This document shows, piece by piece, positions 14,143-20,143 of a stretch of DNA of 20,479 bases. The notes beneath the pieces are model-generated. The model ran no database searches. It was not told the origin of the DNA and saw only the letters and a list, made by a program, of their open reading frames with translations. Every line of letters begins with the position of its first letter. The first letter of the stretch is position 1. Source of the DNA: a virus; the IMG/VR virus record IMGVR_UViG_3300032326_001331, positions 1-20,479 of that record; one strand, 5' to 3'. Position numbers and translations under genes: made by a program.

Positions 14143-14879
14143 AGTCATATAAAACAGTATTTATTTCCGATATTCATTTAGGCACAAAAATGAGTAGAGC
14201 AGATCAATTGCTCGAATTTATGAAAACGTTTGAATGTGATAAAATATATTTGGTTGGTGATATTATTGATTGCTGGGCTATGTCAAAGAAAACAATATGG
14301 TCGCAGTTTCATAATGACGTTATTCAAAAATTATTGCGTAGAGCAAGGAAAGGCACAGAGATAGTTTACATACCCGGTAATCATGATGAAGTAATGCGTG
14401 ATTATTGTGATAATGAATTTGGACATATCATCATAGCAAAAGAATCAATACATATTGGTGCAAATGGTAAACTTTACCTCGTTACTCATGGCGACCAATT
14501 TGATATTGTAATGAGAAATGCCAAATGGTTGGCTCATCTTGGTTCATGGGCCTATGATGTTAGTATATCTATAAGTATTGCACTTAATAAAGTTAGAAGT
14601 TTGTTTGGTATGTCTCATTGGTCTTTGTCTTCATATCTAAAAAATACCGTTAAAGAATCAGTAAATTTTATTGGTGACTATGAAGAAACATTAACAAAAT
14701 ATGTTAAAAATAAAGGATTGAATGGTATCATTTGTGGGCATATTCATCATGCTAATATAAGAGATATTGATGGAGTAACCTATATGAATTGTGGTGATTG
14801 GGTTGAATCATGCACAGCATTAGTTGAGAACCACGATGGTTCATTTGAAATTATATATTTTAAAGGAAATTTATCATGA
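14139..14879 (+). CDS. LpxH-like metallophosphoesterase
   Basis: A 246-residue calcineurin-like phosphoesterase. The metal-site motifs are in order: Asp11 and His13 (SDIHLG), Asp41 (GDIIDCW), Asn81 with His82 and Asp83 (GNHDE), His117 (THGDQFD) and His201/His203 (GHIHH). The GDIIDCW and THGDQFD signatures resemble UDP-2,3-diacylglucosamine pyrophosphohydrolases (LpxH), which act in lipid A synthesis at the inner membrane. Specificity for UDP-diacylglucosamine is inferred; another pyrophosphate substrate is possible. It overlaps the glycosyltransferase on one side and the Cys-rich protein on the other, each by ATGA. Confidence 0.88.
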   Translation: MKSYKTVFISDIHLGTKMSRADQLLEFMKTFECDKIYLVGDIIDCWAMSKKTIWSQFHNDVIQKLLRRARKGTEIVYIPGNHDEVMRDYCDNEFGHIIIAKESIHIGANGKLYLVTHGDQFDIVMRNAKWLAHLGSWAYDVSISISIALNKVRSLFGMSHWSLSSYLKNTVKESVNFIGDYEETLTKYVKNKGLNGIICGHIHHANIRDIDGVTYMNCGDWVESCTALVENHDGSFEIIYFKGNLS

Positions 14880-15130
14880 GTTGTGGTGAAGATTGTAAGT
14901 GTAAAGGAAAAAAAGATGTGCACAGTTCCGATGACTATGAGCGAGGTTATCGCCAAGGGTATCAAGACGGCTTGGATAATGCAAGAAAAATATATGATCC
15001 TTACATGCCAGTGGCTCCGGTTTTACCAAGTACGTTAAATAATTCATGTAAGATATGTGGAATAAAGTTAGATAGAGTTATGAATTATGTTTGTTATAAT
15101 TCAAACTGTCCGACAAAAGTAACCTGTTAA
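14876..15130 (+). CDS. Small cysteine-rich protein, zinc-ribbon-like
   Basis: An 84-residue protein starting at an ATGA overlap with the LpxH-like gene. The N-terminus MSCGEDCKCKGKKD has three cysteines. A repetitive YERGYRQGYQDGLD segment follows, and the C-terminus carries CKICGIKLDRVMNYVCYNSNCP, i.e. CxxC and CxxxxxC pairs suited to a zinc ribbon. Function unknown. Two cysteine-rich small proteins follow one another here, so they may be related in role. Confidence 0.7.
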   Translation: MSCGEDCKCKGKKDVHSSDDYERGYRQGYQDGLDNARKIYDPYMPVAPVLPSTLNNSCKICGIKLDRVMNYVCYNSNCPTKVTC

Positions 15131-15144
15131 TTAGGAGAAAAAAA

Positions 15145-15312
15145 TTGAGTGATAAAGAAATAGTTTGTACAAATTGTGAAGCAGAATTTCAAATAGTGTA
15201 TGATGGAGTAGATTCACCAGAGTTTTGTCCATTCTGCGGTGATAAAATAAGGTATGATGATAGTGATTTTGATGAATCACTTGACATAGATAATTGGGAA
15301 GAAGATGTATAA
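15145..15312 (+). CDS. Small zinc-ribbon protein, TTG start
   Basis: A 55-residue protein starting at a TTG with a good TTAGGAG site 8 bases upstream; there is no ATG in frame before the motif. It reads MSDKEIVCTNCEAEF and later SPEFCPFCGDKIR, so Cys8, Cys11, Cys28 and Cys31 form a CxxC-x16-CxxC zinc ribbon, followed by a very acidic tail (DDSDFDESLDIDNWEEDV). Zinc ribbons with acidic tails appear in phage transcription or replication accessory factors, but no function is proposed. The strong ribosome binding site and intact motif support a real gene. Confidence 0.75.
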   Translation: MSDKEIVCTNCEAEFQIVYDGVDSPEFCPFCGDKIRYDDSDFDESLDIDNWEEDV

Positions 15313-15318
15313 TAAATA
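15311..15318 (+). promoter_or_regulatory. Possible degenerate late promoter of the GIY-YIG gene
   Basis: AATAAATA differs at one base from the T4 late box TATAAATA. Transcription would begin near 15324, inside the left arm of the hairpin that covers the ribosome binding site of the next gene. A weak sequence match; the position is what makes it worth listing. Confidence 0.25.
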
Positions 15319-15320
15319 AA

Positions 15321-15336
15321 GGGAAAGGAATTTCCC
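15321..15336 (+). promoter_or_regulatory. Hairpin overlapping the ribosome binding site
   Basis: GGGAAAGGAATTTCCC is a 6-bp perfect stem with a GGAA loop. The only plausible ribosome binding site for the GIY-YIG gene (AAAGGAA) lies in its left arm and loop, and the ATG at 15339 is 2 bases past the right arm. Folding should lower translation from read-through transcripts. There is no T-tract, so it is not an intrinsic terminator. Confidence 0.55.
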
Positions 15337-15338
15337 TT

Positions 15339-15758
15339 ATGTCTTATGAAAACTCGTGGTATTATAATAACGAAATAGTAGAATCAGATAAAATAGAAGT
15401 ATTCTATGGTTTTGTATATCGAATCACCAATATTTTAAATAATAAACAATACATCGGAAAAAAGTTTTTCTGGTCATCAAAAACACGTGTAGTAAATAAA
15501 AAGAAAAAACGATACAAAGTGGAATCTGACTGGAAAAAATATTACGGTTCTAGTAAAGAATTGGTGTACGATGTTGAACAATATGGTAATATGAATTTTA
15601 GGAGAGAAATTCTTCGGTTATGCAAAACTAAAAGCGAATGCGGTTACTTCGAAGCAAAATATCAATTTCAAGAATCTGTTCTAGAGAGTGATAACTATTA
15701 CAATGCATGGATAATGTGTAAAATACATAAAAAGCATGTAAAAGGTAAAATAGCTTAA
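15339..15758 (+). CDS. GIY-YIG endonuclease, Seg-like
   Basis: A 139-residue protein starting at ATG 15339 (MSYENSWYYNN). The longer frame back to 15294 would run through the upstream zinc-ribbon gene and the hairpin, so it is rejected. The GIY-YIG pattern is seen as YGFVYRITNILNNKQYIGKK, with Lys/Arg-rich sequence after it (KKKKRYKVESDWKKYYGSSK) and a conserved Glu region (GYFEAKYQFQ). Comparable proteins are common in T4-like phages and are free-standing DNA endonucleases, some of them homing. It could promote gene transfer or attack competing DNA. Its own ribosome binding site is buried in a hairpin. Confidence 0.8.
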   Translation: MSYENSWYYNNEIVESDKIEVFYGFVYRITNILNNKQYIGKKFFWSSKTRVVNKKKKRYKVESDWKKYYGSSKELVYDVEQYGNMNFRREILRLCKTKSECGYFEAKYQFQESVLESDNYYNAWIMCKIHKKHVKGKIA

Positions 15759-15778
15759 AATTTTCCGGAAATATTTTT
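15757..15778 (+). terminator. Possible weak terminator after the GIY-YIG gene
   Basis: The palindrome TTTCCGGAAA is followed by TATTTTTT just after the stop codon and before a new promoter. The stem is short and AT-rich with little loop, so termination is uncertain. Confidence 0.25.
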
Positions 15779-15791
15779 TACAGATTACGGG

Positions 15792-15820
15792 TTGACATTT
15801 TTTCGCAGTTTTGGTACTAT
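15792..15820 (+). promoter_or_regulatory. Sigma70-type promoter for the tRNA-containing operon
   Basis: A perfect -35 TTGACA (15792-15797), a 17-base spacer, and TACTAT (15815-15820) as -10 (four of six consensus bases). Start of transcription is expected near 15827, about ten bases before tRNA-Leu. It should be read by the unmodified host RNA polymerase and is the best host-type promoter in the window. Confidence 0.75.
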
Positions 15821-15836
15821 AGATAATAGAGTTTAC

Positions 15837-15912
15837 GCGCTCGTAGCCCAATGGCAGAGGCATGAGACTTAAAATCTCCACAGTGTCGGTTCGAGTCCGA
15901 CCGGGCGCACCA
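15837..15912 (+). tRNA. tRNA-Leu (anticodon TAA)
   Basis: A 76-base cloverleaf with CCA encoded. The acceptor GCGCTCG/CGGGCGC pairs over 7 bp with one G-U; the T arm GTCGG-TTCGAGT-CCGAC is perfect; the anticodon loop is CTTAAAA with TAA at the anticodon. The discriminator base is A73, as leucine tRNAs require. The variable region is only about 5 bases, whereas bacterial leucine tRNAs usually carry a long variable arm. The D stem has one C-A mismatch and the first anticodon-stem pair is T-C. It would serve UUA codons, which are frequent in AT-rich phage genes. Confidence 0.85.
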
Positions 15913-15932
15913 ATTTAAAACAGGAGTATATA

Positions 15933-16037
15933 ATGGCACATCCTCATAAGAATCGGCCTCGTAAAGGACGTCGCAAGGTTGGAAGTAGAAAGCGCAAGGC
16001 TCGTCGCCTTAAGGGCAAGCGCAAGGGCAAGAAGTAA
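15933..16037 (+). CDS. Very basic 34-residue peptide between tRNA genes
   Basis: The ORF starts MAHPHKNRPRKGRRKVGSRK and ends GKKGKK-like (KGKRKGKK), with CAGGAG 7 bases before the ATG. It has 19 Lys/Arg in 34 residues and no acidic residue. It lies between tRNA-Leu and tRNA-Gly and shares the promoter at 15792. Composition suggests binding to DNA or RNA, like a protamine-like or ribosomal-type peptide, but no family is recognised. A good ribosome binding site and biased composition make it a probable gene; it is easily missed by gene finders because of its size. Confidence 0.65.
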   Translation: MAHPHKNRPRKGRRKVGSRKRKARRLKGKRKGKK

Positions 16038-16047
16038 ATAATATAAT

Positions 16048-16122
16048 GCGGGTATAGCTCAGAGGTAGAGCTTCAGTTTTCCAAACTGACTGTCGTCGGT
16101 TCGATCCCGACTGCCCGCTCCA
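16048..16122 (+). tRNA. tRNA-Gly (anticodon TCC)
   Basis: A 75-base cloverleaf. Acceptor GCGGGTA/TGCCCGC, D stem GCTC/GAGC, anticodon stem TCAGT/ACTGA with loop TTTCCAA (anticodon TCC), T arm GTCGG-TTCGATC-CCGAC, encoded CCA. All stems pair well. It reads GGA and, by wobble, GGG codons. Confidence 0.95.
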
Positions 16123-16136
16123 AACAAAGGTGATTA

Positions 16137-16613
16137 ATGTCTAGGGAATTCAACATTGAAGAAGTTAAAGAATTTATTCAGAACTCTTCAGTTACGTCCA
16201 ATATCTACATTGGAGCCGACAGTGAACGGTATCGTGGTAGGGATGACAAGTGGTATGCTGAGTATACAGTTGCTATCGTTGTGCATCTTGATGGCTCACG
16301 TGGATGTAAAGTATTTGGTAAAGTCTCCTCAGAAAGAGACTATGACAAACGCCACGATCGACCAGCATATCGTCTTATGAATGAAGTTTATCGTGCATCA
16401 GAAATGTACCTAGAACTTTTTGAGGCTATCGGTGATCGTCATTGTGAAGTTCACTTAGACATTAATCCTAATGAAATGCACGGTTCTTCATGCGTAATTC
16501 AACAGGCAACCGGTTATATTCGTGGTATGTGTGGTTTTGCTCCAAAGGTAAAACCAGAAGCTTTTGCTGCATCTTATGCAGCTGATCGTTTAAAAGAAAT
16601 CATAGCTGCTTAA
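16137..16613 (+). CDS. RNase H-like protein, DUF458/YkuK type
   Basis: A 158-residue protein starting 14 bases after tRNA-Gly with AAAGGTG upstream. IYIGADSERYRG (Asp28) opens an RNase H-like fold; RPAYRLMNEVYRASEMYLEL and CEVHLDINPNEMHGSSCVIQ (Asp108) follow, and AASYAADRLKE (Asp150) ends it. This order matches the YkuK/DUF458 RNase H-like family, whose biochemical role is not established. The acidic residues suggest a nuclease, possibly acting on RNA. It sits in an operon with tRNAs, so a part in RNA handling is conceivable (inference). Confidence 0.75.
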   Translation: MSREFNIEEVKEFIQNSSVTSNIYIGADSERYRGRDDKWYAEYTVAIVVHLDGSRGCKVFGKVSSERDYDKRHDRPAYRLMNEVYRASEMYLELFEAIGDRHCEVHLDINPNEMHGSSCVIQQATGYIRGMCGFAPKVKPEAFAASYAADRLKEIIAA

Positions 16614-16623
16614 GGAGAAAACA

Positions 16624-17322
16624 ATGCAACAATATATTTCAGAAGCTAGAAATGACGTTATCTATGATGAAGGTCTTCGTAACTTCATGCTTAATGTTTA
16701 TAATTATATGACTTTTGCTCTTGCAGTTAGTGGTCTCGTATCACTTGGCATTAACATGAGTCCGGATCTTCTTAAATTGATCTGGGGTACAAATTTTAAG
16801 TGGATTGCCATCTTCTCACCATTGGCTATGAGCCTTGCTTTTGCTTTCCTTGTACAGAATATGAGTGCTTATAGTGCTCGTATTTTCTTGATAGCATTTG
16901 CTGCTGTCATGGGTCTTAGTATGAGTTCAATTTTCCTTATCTTTAAGCTCGGAAGTATTGCACAGGTATTCTTTATTACAGCCGCAACATTCGGTGCTAC
17001 TTCTTTGTATGGTTATACTACAAAGAGAGATCTTACAAACATCGGTAGTTTCTTAATGATGGGTGTAATTGGTCTTGTTATTGCAGGTTTAATCAATGTA
17101 TTCTTGCAAAGTTCTATGATGTCATTGGTTATTAGTTGTATCTCTGTAATTGTATTTGTTGGTCTTACAGCATATGATACACAGAATCTTAAGAATACCT
17201 ATGATGAACTTGATGAAAGTGAGAGAGAAAAGGCTGGAGCTATTGGCGCTTTCAATCTCTATATCAACTTCATCAATATTTTCATGGCACTTATGAATAT
17301 TCTAGGTGAGAAGAAAGAATAA
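16624..17322 (+). CDS. Bax inhibitor-1/YccA family membrane protein
   Basis: A 232-residue multispanning protein with TAAGGAG before ATG. Hydrophobic segments lie at about 26-44, 58-77, 84-107, 112-131, 142-161, 166-184 and 206-226, as in the TMBIM/BI-1 family. Family motifs YGYTTKRDLTNIGSFL and GLTAYDTQNLKNTYDE are present. Family members are cation or calcium leak channels, or (YccA) inhibitors of the FtsH protease. Asp185 of AYDTQ is kept, but the second sensor Asp in the C-terminal LYxDFIN segment is Asn215 (LYINFIN). In a phage it could protect or modify the host membrane before lysis. Family identity is firm, function is not. Confidence 0.88.
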   Translation: MQQYISEARNDVIYDEGLRNFMLNVYNYMTFALAVSGLVSLGINMSPDLLKLIWGTNFKWIAIFSPLAMSLAFAFLVQNMSAYSARIFLIAFAAVMGLSMSSIFLIFKLGSIAQVFFITAATFGATSLYGYTTKRDLTNIGSFLMMGVIGLVIAGLINVFLQSSMMSLVISCISVIVFVGLTAYDTQNLKNTYDELDESEREKAGAIGAFNLYINFINIFMALMNILGEKKE

Positions 17323-17329
17323 GGAGTTC

Positions 17330-17404
17330 GCGCGAGTAGCTTAAAGGTGAAGCCGGCCGCTCATAACGGTCTGAGTGTAGGTTCGAGTCCTACCTCGCGC
17401 ACCA
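17330..17404 (+). tRNA. tRNA with CAT anticodon (Met, possibly Ile2)
   Basis: A 75-base cloverleaf. The acceptor GCGCGAG/CTCGCGC is fully paired; anticodon stem GGCCG/CGGTC with loop CTCATAA; T arm GTAGG-TTCGAGT-CCTAC; encoded CCA. The G1-C72 pair excludes an initiator tRNA. Elongator Met and lysidine-modified Ile2 (AUA-reading) cannot be told apart by eye; Ile2 would suit an AT-rich phage rich in ATA codons. Confidence 0.9.
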
Positions 17405-17423
17405 ATATATTTAAGGAAAATAA

Positions 17424-18686
17424 GTGAAAGATAATTTTTGGAATAGAAGTCTTAATGTTAGTGAACCCGCATGTTTACAAAAATGGGAATGGTCTACGAT
17501 ATATCTTATGCAACAAAATTCAAGTAGTTGTCATAGAGTAGATAAAGAACCATTTGATATAGAAACTTTTAATTTTCATAATACTCCTGGTGTTCTAGAA
17601 GCAAGAACACAAATGCTTAATGGTGTTTGGCCAGGTAAAGGGTGCGAGTATTGTAAAGATCTTGAAGATTCTGGCGGTTTAAGTGATCGTCAACAAGTTA
17701 ACAATAATTATAAGCTTTGGCATCTAACACCTAAAGAATTAGAACAAAACAATAAAAGTATTAATGTAACTCCATCAACATTGGAAGTTTATTTTTCAAA
17801 CTTATGTAATCAAGCCTGCTTATATTGTTATCCAAGATATAGTTCTAAAATAGAATCAGAACATAAAAGATTTAATCCACAAAATAAAGAATTAGAATTT
17901 ATTAATACACAAAAAAAGAATTATCAACAAGCTAAAAATAAATTTTGGTTATGGATGCAAGATAATTGTATTAACCTAAAAAGATATAGAATCTTAGGTG
18001 GCGAACCATTCTATCAAGAAGAAATATGGGAAAATATAAACTTCTTTAAAAATAATCCATGTTCTGAATTAGACATCCAGATATTCACTAATTTTAATGT
18101 AGACACTCAACGAGTTAGAACTATATTACAGGCATTCAAAGATCTTATAGATAACAAATATATAAAAAGTTTAAGATTAATACTTAGTATTGATGCATGG
18201 AGTCCAGCCGGAGAATATGTTAGAAGTGGATTAAATAATAAACTCTGGAAACAAAACTTTGATATGCTTAATACTGAATTTATTGAAGATTTTTCAGTTA
18301 CAGTACATTCAACGTTATGTAATTTGAATATAAAAACAACAGCAAACCTTGCTGAACTATTTAATCAATCTAATCTATCAAAGTTAAAATCTAATTTTCA
18401 TGATTTCGCATTAGCTGGAGGTCATGAACATCTATACATTGGTAATTTTCCAACTGGTTTTTTTGATGATGATTTTGATTTACTAATAAGTAAAGTTCAA
18501 GATTTACATAACACAAAAGAACAACTAACTGGTTTTAAAATTTTAGCTAATTCTAAACCATACAAACCAGACTTAATCTATGCACTTAAAAATTATTTAG
18601 ATAGCAATGATGCTAAAAGAAATACTAATTGGAAACAAACATTTCCTTGGTTAGAAAGTTTTAATCCAGAAGATTATAAAGAATGA
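17424..18686 (+). CDS. Radical SAM protein with N-terminal twitch domain
   Basis: A 420-residue protein with a GTG start and TAAGGAAAA upstream. The N-terminal part has the twitch-type pattern [16 protein letters not shown] (Cys36), [18 protein letters not shown] (Cys74, Cys77) and SDRQQVNNN. The radical SAM motif CNQACLYC (Cys128, Cys132, Cys135) and [11 protein letters not shown] follow. This order, with an auxiliary-cluster domain before the core, matches the N-terminal-twitch radical SAM group often seen in phages; substrate unknown. It follows the CAT tRNA by 19 bases and overlaps rlpA by 4. It is clearly different from the radical SAM protein at 1105, so it is not a duplicate. Confidence 0.87.
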   Translation: MKDNFWNRSLNVSEPACLQKWEWSTIYLMQQNSSSCHRVDKEPFDIETFNFHNTPGVLEARTQMLNGVWPGKGCEYCKDLEDSGGLSDRQQVNNNYKLWHLTPKELEQNNKSINVTPSTLEVYFSNLCNQACLYCYPRYSSKIESEHKRFNPQNKELEFINTQKKNYQQAKNKFWLWMQDNCINLKRYRILGGEPFYQEEIWENINFFKNNPCSELDIQIFTNFNVDTQRVRTILQAFKDLIDNKYIKSLRLILSIDAWSPAGEYVRSGLNNKLWKQNFDMLNTEFIEDFSVTVHSTLCNLNIKTTANLAELFNQSNLSKLKSNFHDFALAGGHEHLYIGNFPTGFFDDDFDLLISKVQDLHNTKEQLTGFKILANSKPYKPDLIYALKNYLDSNDAKRNTNWKQTFPWLESFNPEDYKE

Positions 18687-19063
18687 AAAAAATAATATTA
18701 ATTACTACATTTAGTATTCTCTGTGGTTGCTCTGCTACTGATAGCAGAGCAAATCTTTTAGAAGAATCTGAAGGTATAAATAAAAAGTATCAGGTTAATG
18801 CTACATGGTACAAAGCGGGTCGTAAGACTGCCAATGGTGAAAAATTTGATCCTCATGGCATGACTGCGGCTCATAAAAAGTTGCCGTTTAATACTATAAT
18901 AAGAGTTACAAACCCTAATAACGGCAAGAGCATTTTGGTTAGGATTAATGATCGTGGCCCCTTTACTAAAGGTAGAGATTTAGATCTTGCCATGGGAGCT
19001 GCAAAAGCTATAGAGATGAAGAATACTTCTAAGCTAATAATGGAGATCATGCCTAAACAATAA
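18683..19063 (+). CDS. rlpA: RlpA-like lipoprotein (double-psi beta-barrel)
   Basis: A 126-residue protein starting at an ATGA overlap with the radical SAM gene. A lipoprotein signal ends at LCGC (lipidated Cys16). The mature part is a single RlpA domain: [30 protein letters not shown] and VRINDRGPF, with His64 and Asp90 at the positions needed for lytic transglycosylase activity in Pseudomonas RlpA. No SPOR domain is present, so it is shorter than bacterial RlpA. It should act on peptidoglycan glycan strands from the outer membrane and sits just before the secreted hydrolase, forming a cell-wall module. Confidence 0.87.
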   Translation: MKKIILITTFSILCGCSATDSRANLLEESEGINKKYQVNATWYKAGRKTANGEKFDPHGMTAAHKKLPFNTIIRVTNPNNGKSILVRINDRGPFTKGRDLDLAMGAAKAIEMKNTSKLIMEIMPKQ

Positions 19064-19078
19064 CAAAAGGAAAAGCGC

Positions 19079-19867
19079 ATGAAAAAGATTATTTTAATTG
19101 TGTCATTAATGCTGGCACCATTTGCATTAGCAAATCTTGCAGAGGCTAGGCCAAACAGTGAAAATACTCAGGTCTCGCAACAACAAGTAAAGAAAAAACC
19201 GGTTAAAAAGAAACCAGTAAAGAGAGTTCAGCAAACACAGATACAACAACCTCAACAGGTTATTAATAATTCTACATATGATACAAATGAAGAAACTGCT
19301 TCTCAATATTGGGCAAGAGAACGTGAAAGACAACAGCAGATAGCGTCTTCTCTTGGTCTAGATAAAAAACAAAATAATAAAAAGACAGCACTACAGGTTA
19401 GTAAACAATGTAGTTGGTTTACATGTAAAGAAGAAACATTAAAACCAGTATATGCAGAAGCTAAAAAATGGGAAGGAAAAAACGCCAAGAAAAATCGTGG
19501 TGAACTTAAAAACCTTATGGCTGCAGGAAATAATAATACTCCGGTTGATCCAGTAAGAATCCCGTGGTGTGCAGGTTTTGTTAATGCTATATTAGCTCGT
19601 TCTGGTTATGAAACATCAGGCAGTCTTATGGCTAGAAGCTTCTTAAATTATGGTGTAGTAACAAAAGAACCAGTAATTGGTGATATAGTTGTTACAAAAA
19701 GAGGAAGTAATCAAATGGCAGGACACGTTGGTTTCTTCGATGGCTACGAATGGTTTGAAGGTGTTAAGTATATTAAGGTATACGGTGGCAATACTGCAAA
19801 ATCAGTACAGGTTGGTTATTTTCCTGTGAATCAAATATTAGGTTATCGTAAACCAGTAGTAGCGTGA
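19079..19867 (+). CDS. Secreted TIGR02594-type peptidoglycan hydrolase (endolysin candidate)
   Basis: A 262-residue protein with AAAAGGAAAA upstream. A signal peptide (about 1-23, cleavage after AEA) is followed by a Lys/Gln-rich linker with repeated KKPVKKKPVKR, and a papain-like NlpC/P60-related domain at about 120-262. The catalytic Cys164 (PWCAGFVN), His216 (AGHVGFF) and Asn238 (YGGN) match the TIGR02594 pattern, as does LGYRKP near the end. It should cleave peptide or amide bonds in the wall. With a Sec signal it would not need a classic holin to reach the periplasm. It could be an endolysin, or a hydrolase aiding entry or envelope remodelling. Confidence 0.85.
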   Translation: MKKIILIVSLMLAPFALANLAEARPNSENTQVSQQQVKKKPVKKKPVKRVQQTQIQQPQQVINNSTYDTNEETASQYWARERERQQQIASSLGLDKKQNNKKTALQVSKQCSWFTCKEETLKPVYAEAKKWEGKNAKKNRGELKNLMAAGNNNTPVDPVRIPWCAGFVNAILARSGYETSGSLMARSFLNYGVVTKEPVIGDIVVTKRGSNQMAGHVGFFDGYEWFEGVKYIKVYGGNTAKSVQVGYFPVNQILGYRKPVVA

Positions 19868-19909
19868 GATACATACTTATACAAAAATACAATTATAATA
19901 TTATATTAG

Positions 19910-19959
19910 ACACAGAGAAAGATCAAATAATCCTTCTATCGAAAGATCTTTCTCTGTGT
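19910..19959. repeat. Perfect 15-bp inverted repeat (strong hairpin)
   Basis: ACACAGAGAAAGATC (19910-19924) and GATCTTTCTCTGTGT (19945-19959) are exact reverse complements, separated by 20 bases. The hairpin lies in the only sizeable gap here, between the hydrolase and the next small ORF. No T-tract follows on either strand, so a standard intrinsic terminator is not supported. It may be an RNA processing or stability element at a transcription boundary. The gap could also be read as a GTG-started 48-codon ORF (19864-20010), which I consider unlikely. Confidence 0.7.
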
Positions 19960-19981
19960 ATAAAAAAATTGGAGTTATATA

Positions 19982-20143
19982 ATGCCACATATAGATCTTC
20001 TGAAAGTTGAAATCAATTGGTTAAGACAAATTTTAGAACATATTGAGACAGCAATTAAAACAGAGACAATGACTGATTATGAAAAAATTACTGCAATTAA
20101 TTGGTTAGTTCGTCAAACAAAAAGTGTAAATCGTGATGAGTGA
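19982..20143 (+). CDS. Hypothetical protein, 53 aa
   Basis: ATG at 19982 with GGAG 8 bases upstream, directly after the hairpin. The protein (MPHIDLLKVEINWLRQILEH and then IETAIKTETMTDYEKITAIN) is predicted all-helical and has no recognised domain. It overlaps the clpP-like start by 8 bases (GATGAGTGA), so the two should be translated together. It may be a small helical partner, but nothing more can be said. Confidence 0.6.
   Translation: MPHIDLLKVEINWLRQILEHIETAIKTETMTDYEKITAINWLVRQTKSVNRDE

Noticed and set aside
15294-15338. Upstream extension of the GIY-YIG gene
   Set aside because: It would be encoded by the end of the zinc-ribbon gene and the hairpin in another frame, and ATG 15339 matches the family start.
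18775-18782. TATAAATA inside rlpA
   Set aside because: It is in coding sequence about 300 bases from the next gene start; likely one of the chance occurrences.
19864-20010. GTG-started 48-codon ORF overlapping the hydrolase stop
   Set aside because: No ribosome binding site of its own, it runs through the perfect hairpin and 29 bases into the next ORF; the hairpin explains the sequence better.
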